DNA from: Cercophora sp. LCS_1
Lineage: Eukaryota > Ascomycota > Sordariomycetes > Sordariales > Lasiosphaeriaceae
Length of the DNA: 64,000 nt
Assembly (NCBI GenBank): GCA_036250225.1
Contig: JAPZLL010000063.1
Location: 85,483-149,482, forward strand
Reading direction: 5' to 3'
Shown here: positions 10,566 through 20,616 of the stretch, piece after piece
Position numbering within the stretch: position 1 is the stretch's first letter
Layout: every line of letters starts with the position of its first letter
Position numbers and translations under genes: made by a program
The notes under the pieces: generated by a model
Database searches by the model: none
Told to the model about the DNA's origin: nothing
Seen by the model: only the letters and a program-made list of their open reading frames with translations

Positions 10566-10654
10566 TTGACGAGATCTTCAATTGCTACCATTACGACTTA
10601 TGTACCTTACTCATGAGCCATGACCTCACTTGGAGGGATAATATGCTTATAATT

Positions 10655-11599
10655 CTACCCAAAGAACTCCCTCAAAACACCCACCGCCCTCTCCGGGCAT
10701 CCTCTCATCTCCCTCCCACACAAAACCTCGTGGCCCACTCCCTTCAACACCACCCTCCGCCCAAAAACTTCGGCTAACACTTCCAGACCCCTCCCCAAAT
10801 ACACCGGACTCTTCTCACCTCCCAACAACAAAACCTCAACCCCACTCACAACCTTGAATCTGTCCAAATCCCCAACCATCCCCTCAATAGCCGCAAAATC
10901 AAATCTCAAACTCCTTCCCATCTCCTCCATCTTCTTTCGGCCCTCCTTCCCACCCAACCCCATGACGCCCCTCGCAATCCACCGTGGAATCCACCACGGC
11001 CCCAACTGCACGGCCTTCATAGAGGTGATCATTGCCCCAGACACATCACCAGCCTCCCATTCTGCTTCGAATCTGGGGATGAGAGGTGTCAACTCAGGCG
11101 ATTCTCTGTCTGTAAAGAAGATGGGCGGCTCGAAGAGGACTGCTTCCTTTACTCTCAAACTTCCCCCGGTCCTGGCCGATCTTGTGAGGAGGTATTGTAA
11201 GGCAACCAAAGCGCCTGATGATACGGCGATTATGCACTCTGCCTTTGTCGCCGAAATGACGGTTTCGAGGTCCGAGACGTCGGTTTCCAGTATGGCGGTT
11301 GAGAACGCGGGTGAATAAGCCCGCGGGAGGATCTTGGTGTCTGTTCTGATGACACCCTCCGTTGCGAGTGGTTGTGAGAGGATAGAGGGCGGGTAAGATG
11401 ATGACAGGCCGCGGGATCGACGGGAATAGAGGTGGACTGTGTAATTTGGACTGAGGAGGTGCGCGAGGGAGAGATGAGTCAAGGCGTTGGAAACTGCGCC
11501 GTGGATTATCAGCAGGGACGGGCCGGTACCGAGGGTGTAATGGGATAGCTGCCCAGTTGGGGTGTCGATTGGCGTGTGTGGCGGGATTGTGTCTGACAT
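10655..11599 (-). CDS. Alpha/beta-hydrolase fold protein
   Basis: Single exon, 314 aa, ATG at 11599 directly preceded by three TGTGACAT-type repeats. Near-complete AB hydrolase: oxyanion loop LLIIHGAVSNA (about residues 29-39), nucleophile elbow AVSSGAL with Ser in a V-S-S-G context rather than the usual G-x-S-x-G, a likely acid after LLLGGEKSP, and the catalytic His in GVGHEVL near the C-terminus. Such proteins hydrolyse esters, epoxides or similar substrates; the substrate is not predictable. It is convergent with the CHAT gene, only 89 bp from its stop. Confidence 0.8.
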   Translation of the reverse strand: MSDTIPPHTPIDTPTGQLSHYTLGTGPSLLIIHGAVSNALTHLSLAHLLSPNYTVHLYSRRSRGLSSSYPPSILSQPLATEGVIRTDTKILPRAYSPAFSTAILETDVSDLETVISATKAECIIAVSSGALVALQYLLTRSARTGGSLRVKEAVLFEPPIFFTDRESPELTPLIPRFEAEWEAGDVSGAMITSMKAVQLGPWWIPRWIARGVMGLGGKEGRKKMEEMGRSLRFDFAAIEGMVGDLDRFKVVSGVEVLLLGGEKSPVYLGRGLEVLAEVFGRRVVLKGVGHEVLCGREMRGCPERAVGVLREFFG

Positions 11600-11774
11600 T
11601 GTGACATTGTGACATTGTGGTGCTGAAACTGTCTACCGGATGCCGTCGTCACGGAAACTTGAGGCTTCTGTAGTGGCGACGGGCCGCGTCATCCTGGCCT
11701 CGGGGTTGTAACTGGCCGAGATTGCGGCCCTTGTTCTGGTTGGACAACGTGAAGACCATCCTCAATTGCTGTCA
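11600..11774. other. Short intergenic spacer
   Basis: Contains three head-to-tail TGTGACAT-like units at about 11596-11620, immediately upstream of the hydrolase start codon. I see no gene. Confidence 0.4.
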
Positions 11775-12425
11775 TCACGAATGTCGCTGTCGTTGATTCT
11801 CCTCCATACCGTCCCTCACTGCTTGGAGAAACTTGACAAACCCCGATGGACTCTCAGACCGCTTCCGTTGCTGCCGCATCGACGCCTGTGACCGGGCTCT
11901 TGGCGGAGGAGTCCGTGATCTTGAGCGCGATGGTGATCGACTTCGATGTCGATACTCGGACCCGTGAAGCGACGTCCCTCTCTCAAAGCGTGTATGCGGC
12001 ACAACAGCCATGTGCTCGTCGTCGCTGCTATCCGTCAAACTCTCGGCGTAACCCATCTCAACGTCCCGTTCGCGATACGGCAGTCGACCTCGTTCACGCT
12101 CCTCTTGCTTGGTCTTGGCAATGTGTTTCTTCTTCTCGCGGTGTTCGCGGGCCATCATAGTGAAGGCGGTTGTTGCGACGGCGGCACCAAGACTCGCCTT
12201 GGCGAAGTGAGCGGCCTTGTGGTCCTTGGACTTGGACATTTTGAGTGCCTGGTCTGCTGCAAGGGCTGTTGCTGTGACGCCGACGACAAGGTCAATTTCC
12301 TCGCCGAGATTGATGTCCTTGGTGATGTCACCAATAAGACCCCGTGGAGATTCTGGTCGGTGGTTGGTCTCGTGATGGTTCATGGTGTTGTGTGTTGTCG
12401 ATGTTGTTGTGTAAGTGCTTGGCAT
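11775..12425 (-). CDS. Small Arg/Ser-rich protein of unknown function
   Basis: 216 aa, single exon, ATG at 12425. The N-terminal half has a moderately hydrophobic stretch (EIDLVVGVTATALAADQAL, then ASLGAAVATTAFTMMA) that could be two short helices. The middle is strongly charged (REHREKKKHIAKTKQEERE). The C-terminal third is rich in SR/RS dipeptides (HRSRSPSRSRSRTPPP) and ends in FVKFLQAVRDGMEE. I do not recognise the family; similar short fungal proteins are common and uncharacterised. Confidence 0.65.
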   Translation of the reverse strand: MPSTYTTTSTTHNTMNHHETNHRPESPRGLIGDITKDINLGEEIDLVVGVTATALAADQALKMSKSKDHKAAHFAKASLGAAVATTAFTMMAREHREKKKHIAKTKQEERERGRLPYRERDVEMGYAESLTDSSDDEHMAVVPHTRFERGTSLHGSEYRHRSRSPSRSRSRTPPPRARSQASMRQQRKRSESPSGFVKFLQAVRDGMEENQRQRHS

Positions 12426-12725
12426 TGTGTTTCCTCTGTGTTCGTATGACGAGCTTGTGAAACCCGAGCCACTTCTCAGGACATCATCCCGGTTTAAATG
12501 CCTGTTTTTGTGGAAACTCGTCGACGTTGTGAGTCTTATTTGTCAGGGCACTGTCAGGAGACGGTATCGTGAGTTTTGTGGGGCCGGCCTGCGGGGTGGT
12601 CTGACAGGTGCAGCTCAGCCGGCCCCGTGCCAAGACCGCCGAATGCCGAAGCACAGCCTCCCGAGTCCGGCCGCACGTGGTTCAGCTGCCCACCGAACAT
12701 CTAAAAAGCCGAAGCAGAATAATTG

Positions 12726-12756
12726 GGCGCGCCGGTGTGAATGCCACCGGCGCGCC
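12726..12756. repeat. Perfect 12-bp inverted repeat (hairpin) upstream of tRNA-Arg
   Basis: GGCGCGCCGGTG (12726-12737), 7-nt loop, then its exact reverse complement (12745-12756). It would form a very stable GC-rich stem. It ends 38 bp before the tRNA gene, in the region where Pol III initiation factors bind. A second, looser GC-rich inverted repeat (GGGGCCGGC / GCCGGCCCC) lies at about 12578-12623. Confidence 0.85.
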
Positions 12757-12794
12757 GACTTGAGGCAACAACATTGGCATGCTTCCATCAACAA

Positions 12795-12866
12795 GGTCCG
12801 CTGGCTCAATGGCAGAGCGTCTGACTACGAATCAGGAGGTTCCAGGTTCGACCCCTGGGTGGATCG
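12795..12866 (+). tRNA. tRNA-Arg (anticodon ACG), intronless
   Basis: A 72-nt cloverleaf: acceptor GGTCCGC pairs with GTGGATC (two G-U pairs), discriminator G at 12866; D stem GCTC/GAGC; anticodon stem TCTGA/TCAGG with loop CTACGAA, giving anticodon ACG (read as ICG); T arm CCAGG-TTCGACC-CCTGG. A box (TGGCTCAATGG) and B box (GGTTCGACCCC) are intact. CCA is not encoded, as usual in eukaryotes. Confidence 0.95.
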
Positions 12867-12867
12867 A

Positions 12868-12873
12868 TTTTTT
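12868..12873 (+). terminator. Pol III T-run terminator
   Basis: Six T residues start two bases after the tRNA discriminator, the usual RNA polymerase III stop signal. Confidence 0.85.
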
Positions 12874-13471
12874 GGTGTTTGTGCAGGACTTGTCTTTCTT
12901 TTCGCAACTAGTCCCAGCGACGGTCCCAGTGACGGAGCTCAAGATGCCACGGCGAAGCAATCAGTGAAGCAGTTGGCAATGTTTTGTGCCAGTGGCAGGT
13001 CGCGCCGGCGGTGCCAAACTCCGCCCTCCGTTGACAGCGGCTAACTCTGGGATGTTAGCGTGGGGGTCCAGGCCGCGGCCCGCCGGAAGACTTCAACACC
13101 AAACCCTTTCTGGTGGGCGATGTCACATCGCGGGAATCGGCACACCGCTTGCTGTGGCGCTGGAGCTTTGGGATTCGGGACTACGGCAGATGAAAGTTCA
13201 CTAAAAAGTCACTTAAGTGAGCATTGGCATCAACCACAAGTTTCCGTCATATTGGCTCATCTGGAACGCACTGTTGGCGCGTCGAACATTAAGAAAGACC
13301 CGTTCTCTTCTACGAACTTGGACGGCTGCGTCTGATGATAAAATGGTTCAATGGTCTATGTCTAAGATACATCTATAATTAATACAAGCAAATTCTCCAT
13401 CAAAACAATGATCTAATAATCTATCTTGGCTTCGACTCGCCGACCGCCTCTCCAGCAGTCGACACATCGAG
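12874..13471. other. Intergenic, 3' of tRNA and 3' flank of the 7TM gene
   Basis: I see no gene here. An open frame through the tRNA region is a shadow. The AT-rich 13330-13420 part probably contains the 3' UTR and poly(A) region of the minus-strand 7TM gene. Confidence 0.5.
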
Positions 13472-14712
13472 TCACGACCTCTCAACACGATATGTCTCAG
13501 TCACCACGATCCTCTCCCGCCCTACATCGACATCCGACAGCTTCCTCTGCGCCTGACTCCTTCGATACTCGTCTAAGATCTCCTCATCGCTCGCATTGTC
13601 CTGACTATGTCCACCAGCACTACTCCCTCTCCCGACGGTAGTGCGCGTAAATGGCCCATTCACCCCAATCTTGACATCGGTAAAACTCGCCCCGTCCTCA
13701 GTCGTACTCCCGCTTGGCGCCTTTTTCTGAATCGGCTTCCCATCTGCACCAACAAGTCCACCGCCAATCGTGCGCAGTGCTAGAGACCCATCCATGCCGG
13801 CACTCTGTTTGTGGTATCCCGCTGAACTTCCCGTCTCGCCAAAAATGCGCTGGAACATGCGCTTGTAGAGTGGTCGACAAACGGGGATGCCGATGCAGAT
13901 GAGGGTGACGGCCATTTCGGCGGACGACCAGACGATTAAACCGACGCTGTCACGAAGGTAGTTGGGCGTGTAGAGACCTTCGACTTCGGTGGTGCGCTTG
14001 ATGCCTGCTGCCGCGGCGATCAGACCGAGGGACATGGAGCCGGCAATGGTGTATTTCTCGCGCTTGGGCATCTGCAGGTTCCAGACGATGATCCAGGGAA
14101 AGATGGCAAAGAAGAAGTCGACGAGGATGGTGGAGATGCAGAGGATGTACGAGGTTGGACGCGTGTCGACGGGACAGTAGCCGCCTGGGATACGGCGGTC
14201 GTAGACGTAGTTGAGGGGGACGCACGACAGCCAGAAGCAGAGGACTTGGGCTGTTTGGCTCTGTTAGTGCTTGTGGTTGACATGCAGAGGAAGAGAGAGA
14301 GCAAACCGATGGATGCTGCCGACACAAGACCCATGGCGCCCCAGATGGCAATCCTGTGCCATTGCAGCGTGACGAGACGCAACAAGAAGAAGCCGAGAGA
14401 GCACTTGGCGATGGCCATGCCGACAATCGCAAAGCCTTGGCCGATGCATTCGTAGAGGGTTGCTTTGACGACCTTTTCCATGTCGCCAATCTCTTCTGGC
14501 GTCCGGCCGAATCCGTAGAGTCCCGAGATGTGGGTGAAGATGGTGAAGATGAGCAGGAAAACAAAGGCGACGAGGTACACATGGTCGTCAAGACCGTACG
14601 AAGCTAGACAGACGATGCGCGTGTAGAGACGGAGAACAAGCAGCAGAAACACCAGGGCTGCCAACGTCCACATGACGCCGAGCGCCCATGGGGCCTCCCC
14701 TTCGAGATGCAT
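13472..14712 (-). CDS. Seven-TM Rhodopsin/PTH11-like integral membrane protein
   Basis: Two exons (14307-14712 and 13472-14250) joined across a 56-nt intron with branch CACTAAC; 394 aa. I start at the ATG at 14712 (MHLEGEAPWALG) since upstream codons are basic and unstructured. Hydrophobic segments: WTLAALVFLLLVLRLYTRI, then the LDDH motif, VAFVFLLIFTIFTHI, GFAIVGMAIAKCSLGFFLL, the helix completed by the splice (SIAQVLCFWLSCVP), ISTILVDFFFAIFPWIIVW, SLGLIAAAAGI and the last near SAEMAVTLICIGIP. The LRLYTR...GLDDH layout and the Cys in GGYCPVDT are typical of the fungal Rhodopsin-domain family related to Pth11-type receptors. A Ser/Gly-rich cytoplasmic tail follows. Ligand and partner are unknown; no CFEM domain is present. 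Confidence 0.85.
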
Positions 14713-16461
14713 GGTGGGCAAACGCTGCTGAGGAGGAGTTGAGAAGAACCGGCGGTGATGCGATGACAACGATCGGGAACAACGACACGCGAGTTTATGA
14801 AATCCCCAGCGCCATGTCTGAAACTCCCTCCTGCTGTCAGAAGTCAATCTTCAGCGCAGGCGTGGGCGTCCTGCAAAAGGGGTCGTGTCCGGGGAAACAA
14901 GGGAAAATTTCAGCAGATCAGCACTTGCTTTTCCTCAAGAGCAGCGCCACAGCGAGTCAATACCACCACCTGCACAAAACCTGAGCCTGAAGATGCAGGG
15001 GCGTGTCTTGGATGAAGGCCACCAATGTCGTGCCGGACGGGCCATCCACGCTGCAGCGCTGAGGGGATTCGGGGTGAGAGATGAGAAGTTGCCCCCCAAC
15101 AAAGACTTTCTTTTTTTTCTTGTGAAGGAGGTTGTGAAGAAACACAATGGCGACAATGACGCCAAGTCGGTCTACTCGGCGTGGCGTTCAGTGGACGAGT
15201 GGCCGGGGAAGCTTCCGTCTCCTTGCGCGTGGTTGACATGGGCAGATAACCGACCCAATGGGGGGGTTTTCCATGACAAATGACAGTCTGCAGCGTCAGA
15301 TGGGAGGATTGTGCGACTCTTTTGATCCCACGAACGCCACAACGGGAGGATTCTGTTTCAACATCAATGATGCGCCGACGATCAGTATGCCCGTATGTAC
15401 TTTTGCGTAGAAGATGCACCGTTGTTGAGAATGGTGTAACCAAGTGGACCGCAACGGCGACGACTCCATTCAACAAGAAACGGGAACTAACGTAGCTCGC
15501 AACTGTTCACTGGGGAAACTGGATCCCTGAAGCGCTAGACCGCAGACGGTGTCAGAACTGCAAGGACCGTTGCTCGTCCTGAAGATTGCTATCAAGCCGT
15601 TGCAATTGGCCGAGCGGGAGCGGCTCGTGTTGGCTGCATCCCGCGATTAGTCCGGGCCCGTCCATCGGGTCTGGGCTCTGCATTCCCGACTTGGCTTCAC
15701 ATCCGGACGGATGGGATTTATTATTATTATTATTTTTCCCCACGATTCTCGATGCTATGATGCGATTCTTCAGGCCAAAAACAGAGGGCTTGTTTACCAT
15801 GTCTTCCTCCCGGAGAGACAATAAGATGACAGTAACAATCTTGGGATATTACAGACAGCCATCGGAAGTGGGACGTATTGTGCATCTTCCGCGTCTGACT
15901 CGTGCTGGGTGGCAAAGTCCCCCCAACCGCAGAAAAAAGAAACGTGCAGGCCACGATGCTGCATGGGCCATGCCCAGAGAGGGAGGGGTCGAGATGTTCG
16001 CCAGGCTCCAGCCAGGCCTCCCCCGGGCCATCACTGAGACACTGCTAAAGCGGGGCCTCGCAACCATTCCCTGGGCGTGGAAATGGACGTGATGATCCCC
16101 CGCGAACCACAAATGCCCATCCCTCTCACCACACCACCGCCATGCATTCGCCAACCTCTCCTGCACCGGCAAAGTGCAAAGCTACGCCAAACTCGAGAGT
16201 GCCTGCATGCCATGGTGCATCCCATGCAACCCCATCCGGCTCGGATAGGCAATCAGGGGAACACGTAGTGTATGGATTGTGCAATGCCCAGGACAAGGAC
16301 GCTGCGCTTCGTGCAAGCCGGTGGAGGACCCCCGCTCCTCTGTGCAAAAGACGGTCTGCCTGGCATCGCATAACAGCCCGTCCTCCCGGTTTTGGGGACG
16401 ATCGGCTTTGCTTGCCATCCCATTGCAACACCACCAACAGTGCGTGAGTGGTACCGACGAC
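14713..16461. other. 1.7-kb intergenic region before the P450 gene
   Basis: I see no convincing gene. Several open frames exist but none has codon bias, splice logic or motifs. There is a T-rich run at about 15107-15120 and an (ATT)n microsatellite at 15718-15735. Promoters of the 7TM gene (left) and P450 gene (right) must lie here. Confidence 0.5.
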
Positions 16462-18349
16462 ATGGCTTCAGGGCTTCCTTTTGTCAATGGCACGTGGCCA
16501 TTGGCAGGCGAGCTGGACTGGGACTCGCTTCTCGCAGCAGCCCGGACACCAACAGGCAAGCTCAGCTTGTTGGTGACAGCCCCATCAATTGCTTGCTTCT
16601 TGTGGTTTTGGGTGGCGTATCAGACGTCGCCCCTGAGGAAATACCCCGGGCCATTTCTCGCAGGTATGTGTCTCCATGTCTTGGATGACTCGCAGACCAC
16701 TGACAACTGCGGAATCCAGGCTTCACCAACCTCTGGCGACTATGGCAGGTCTACACGGGCGACTACGCCCGACGCATGAAGAAGCTGCACGAACAGTACG
16801 GCCCCATCGTTCGCATCGGTCCCAATCTTCTCGATCTCGACTATCCCGAGCTTTCACGCACCATTTACAACACTGACGGCAAATGGATCAAGGTAATTCC
16901 CATTCGTCAACGCTCAATCAATACACCCCACACAGTGCTGTGACGATGCTGATATGGATGACGACAGTCCGACTTTTACAAAAACTCATCCTCCGTCATC
17001 GATGGCAAAATCACCTACCACATGTTTAGCGAGGTTGACAACGTCGAGCATGCCCGTCTCAAGCGTCCCGTGGTGCGCCACTACTCGGTCCCTTCGGTCC
17101 TGGCCATGGAACCGCACATGGACAGCGTCATCTCGGATTTTCTGTCCCACCTCCAAACCCGCTACGTCAAAACCTCCAAGGTCTGCGAGTTCGGCGAGTG
17201 GCTGGGCTACTACGCCTGGGACTTTCTCGGCATTGTGACCTTCTCCAAGAAATTCGGCTACATGGAGGCCGGCTCCGACTTTGACGGGACGCTGGCCATC
17301 GCCGACCAGTCAATTGACTACCTGGGACTGTGCGGACAGATGCCGTGGTTGGATTATTGGCTTGACAAGAACCCCGTGGTGCATATCGGGCCGCCAAATA
17401 TTGGGAATGTGACCAATATTGCGATTCAGAGCATGATTGCGAGACTCAAAGGCGAGGACGAGAACTTTGTCGAGGAGAAGCCCGATTTCCTGCAGTATTT
17501 CATCGAGAGCAAGGGGACGCATCCCGAGATTGTGGATGAGGGGAAGATCATTGGGTATTTGCTGCTCAACTGTGAGTTCTCCCTCCTCATTTCCCTTCCC
17601 CCTTTTTGCTGTCTTTCCTCCATAGCTTTTTTCGTTTCTATTTATTTTTTTCGTCCTCTCCTCTCAAACGTTCCCTCTTCACACCCCAGTCACAACGTAG
17701 CAGACATGGCTGACTCTGTGTTTTAGTAATCGCCGGCGCCGACACAACCGCGATCACAATGCGCGCCCTCTTCTACCACGTCCTTCGCAACCCAGCCATC
17801 TTTTCCAAGCTCCAGTCCGAAGTCCGCGCCACCTTTCAGCCATTCCAACCCGCCTCACACGCCAAAGCTCGCGCGCTGCCCTACCTCGAGGGTGTTGTCC
17901 GTGAAACCCTCCGGTACCACCCCGCCGTTTCCATGATCATGGAGCGTATCGTCCCCGAACCGGGTCTCAAGCTACCCGATGGCTCTGTTGTGCCGGCGGG
18001 TCAAATGGTTGGCATGAATCCGTATATCGTCGGTCGTAACAAGTCCATTTTCGGTGAAGATGCGGATGAGTTTAAGCCCGAAAGGTGGTTGCGACGTGAC
18101 AAGGAGACTGAAGAGGAGTATGCTGCCAGGATGACGTTATGGAACACGGCGCATTTGACGTTTGGCGGCGGTTCGAGAATCTGTCTCGGACGGAATTTGT
18201 CGCTAATGGAGGTGTGGAAAGTGGTGCCGACGCTGATTGCGACATTTGATATTGAGTTGGTGGATCCGAATGAGGAGTGGTGGACTTGCAGTCGGTGGTT
18301 TTATCGGAATCGGGGGGTCATCTGTCGGCTGAAGCCAAGGAGTGACTAA
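16462..18349 (+). CDS. Cytochrome P450 monooxygenase
   Basis: Four exons: 16462-16663, 16720-16892, 16968-17571, 17727-18349; introns of 56, 75 and 155 nt; 533 aa. N-terminal ER anchor near residues 33-50 (SLLVTAPSIACFLWFWVAY) followed by the proline hinge KYPGP. I helix AGADTT (329-334), K-helix ExxR in ETLR (386-389), FKPERW, and the heme loop FGGGSRICLG with axial Cys479. Length and motif spacing are complete, so this should be an active microsomal, CPR-dependent oxygenase. It opens a block of tailoring genes with a LaeA-like methyltransferase starting 442 bp downstream on the same strand. The subfamily cannot be named by eye. Confidence 0.93.
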
Positions 18350-18791
18350 GTTGTCGATATTAGATGCCGAGTGTTGATGGATTTGGTGAGGTTATCGTGA
18401 TAGTTTTTAGACTTGCATTGATACCCTGAACCTCGACTTGCATTGTTTGTGCGGAGATGTCATGATGCCAGTACGTAACATGCCGGATCAACTTCTCCGC
18501 GTGACGTGTCGGTGTGCATGCTTGGTGCCACGGGTCCCTCCGCATGCAAGGTCTCGGAGATCTCCAACTCATTGTGTCTGTTGAGTGGTCAGCGATTGCC
18601 GCGCGATTCAGCTTGCCTGCCGCATCCATCCGGTTGGTTCTCTTGTCGTCGGTGCTTGCATCATGGCGTTGCTAGTCGCCGCCACGCGAGAGACCAACGT
18701 CTGAGCGGTCATGGTCGCCTTGGTTAAATCGCAGGCATTCCACGGGAAGCACGAGCTCCGCCGTCGCTTGTCCCCACCTCCTAAGGTCGTC
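18350..18791. other. Intergenic between P450 and methyltransferase genes
   Basis: 442 bp with no supported gene; it should hold the P450 terminator and the promoter of the methyltransferase. Confidence 0.5.
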
Positions 18792-20249
18792 ATGTCGCAT
18801 ACGCAAAATCCTACGGGTCAAGTACCCTTCAAGGACCAGGTTGTTTTGGTCGATGTGAGTTCTGATCATGCCTGCCTGATACCGACTGACAATCCGCTAG
18901 ATCGAAGCTGATGTTGACGGCGATTCGTCTTATGGGGTAAGAAATTTCAATTTTAGAGGTGATGACCGCTGACCAACAGTCATGTGCGAGTTCGTCATCG
19001 TCATTGGCCTCAACCATCTTCAAGTACCGCCAGGAGAATGGGAGGACATACCACCCATATGCGGATTACATCCTGCCGAACGACGAGGTACGCTTTCCTT
19101 TATCCATGCGAGGTCATAGCTGACCTTTCAGGCTGAGAACGAAAGACTTGGTAAGTGAATCAAAGACTGAACATCCGTGTCTAACACGGCAGACCTCCAA
19201 CACCACATGTTCACCTTGACATATGATGGTGGACTTTGTGCCTGCCCAGCAGTCAAGAACAAGGAAACCCCTCTTCAAGCCGTGCTGGACATTGGCACAG
19301 GAACGGGAGTCTGGGCGATAGACTTTGGTATTACGCCCACTCTTCCGTTGTGTGAGCCACGCTGATTTCTCAGCTGTTGAACACCCCGAGTCCAAGGCAT
19401 GACTCCCGCCCATAGCGACGACTCCCATCTAACAAACTAGGTTGTCGGCATTGATCTTTCACCGATTCAACCAGACTTGTTAGTTTCCCACTCTCTGCTC
19501 TCACGCTTGCTCCCTTTTTTTTTGGTCTTTTTTCTTCGAGCATCAGCTGATGTATCCAGCGTCCCACCAAACCTCCGCTTCTACATCGACGACATCTCCC
19601 TTCCCTGGCAGTTCTCTCCCGATGAGAAATTCGACTTTATCCACTGCCGCATGATGACAGGTTCGATTTCCGACTGGCCGGCCTTGTTCACACTGTGTTT
19701 CGACCATCTCACACCAGGCGGCTACGTCGAGTTCTCGGATTTTGTCTTTCCACCCCTCTCCGACGACGGCACACTCAAACCCAACTCGCCTTTATCACGA
19801 TGGGCCGAGTACGGGCTTGAATGTGGACGGTTGATGGAGCGGGAGTTGGACTCTGCTACGAAATACAAGAGACAACTTGAAGAGGCGGGATTTGTCGGGG
19901 TTGTTGAACGAGGGTTCAAGTGGCCGGTGAATGGGTGGGCTCGTGATCCCAAATTGAAAGAACTAGGCCACTGGGCTGAAGCTAACTTCGTCGAGGGCCT
20001 CTACGGGATGAGTGTCGCGGGCTTTACACGCTTCCTGGGGTGGGGCATCGAAGAGCTGGAGTCTTTCTTGGTGGATGTGAAAAAGGAGATTGGGAATCGG
20101 CGAGTTCATGCTTATTGGCCTGTGTAAGTTCAATCTACAGAGGACTGGCTGGTGAAGCTGACGACAACAGAAAGGTGGTGTGCGCCCAGAAACCGCCACA
20201 AGACTGCCGAGCCGAAGGGAGTACCGCTCGCCAGCAGACGGATAAATGA
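18792..20249 (+). CDS. LaeA-like SAM-dependent methyltransferase, nine exons
   Basis: Exons: 18792-18854, 18901-18936, 18980-19087, 19132-19150, 19193-19327, 19374-19396, 19441-19478, 19560-20123, 20171-20249; 354 aa. All phases agree. Intron 6 (19397-19440) begins with GC, not GT, a rare GC-AG intron. Motif I is VLDIGTGTGVWAIDF (about 105-119), then VVGIDLSPIQP and FDFIHCRMM, the signature layout of LaeA-like/TAM methyltransferases. The short last exon restores the family ending (KVVCAQKPP); without it the frame stops at YWPV. LaeA-like enzymes modify regulators or small molecules in secondary-metabolite clusters; here its position beside a P450, an FAD monooxygenase and an O-methyltransferase suggests a local role. 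Mini-exons of 19 and 23 nt are notable. Confidence 0.85.
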
Positions 20250-20616
20250 CGCTCTCACAGACACAATGCGGGGAATAAAGTTGCATGGGTCAATTTCTAG
20301 AAATCGATCTGCATCCAAGCGATGTACCGACGTCGCTTGGATTGATTGCCTGCCCCGGCGCTGTTTAGGCGATGGGGTTCTGGGGAGATGCCAAGGCCTT
20401 GTCATGAGTTAATGTATTTTCTGGGGATTACCCCAATTTGTTGTCATGCGGGAATTCACTCAGTCTTGGTGATGTCACTCGCCACTGATCCATAGCTGGT
20501 GATGATGACATCTCGTGTCAAATCGTCTCAATGGAACGAATTATGATGATGACCATGATGATGAAAATGCAGTGATAATATTAAGGTTATTCACAAGCTC
20601 ACAACATATTCTGGCT
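20250..20616. other. Intergenic, convergent 3' ends
   Basis: 367 bp between the stops of the methyltransferase (plus) and chitin-binding protein (minus). I see only AT-rich terminator-like sequence (about 20530-20590). Confidence 0.5.

Noticed and set aside
10560..10720. A separate small gene between CHAT and hydrolase genes
   Set aside because: Better explained as the out-of-frame tail of the CHAT gene running into the 3' end of its convergent neighbour.
12415..13044. 209-codon frame through the tRNA gene
   Set aside because: Crosses a complete tRNA and a perfect hairpin; no coding character.
15718..15735. (ATT)n run
   Set aside because: Ordinary microsatellite in a gene-free region.
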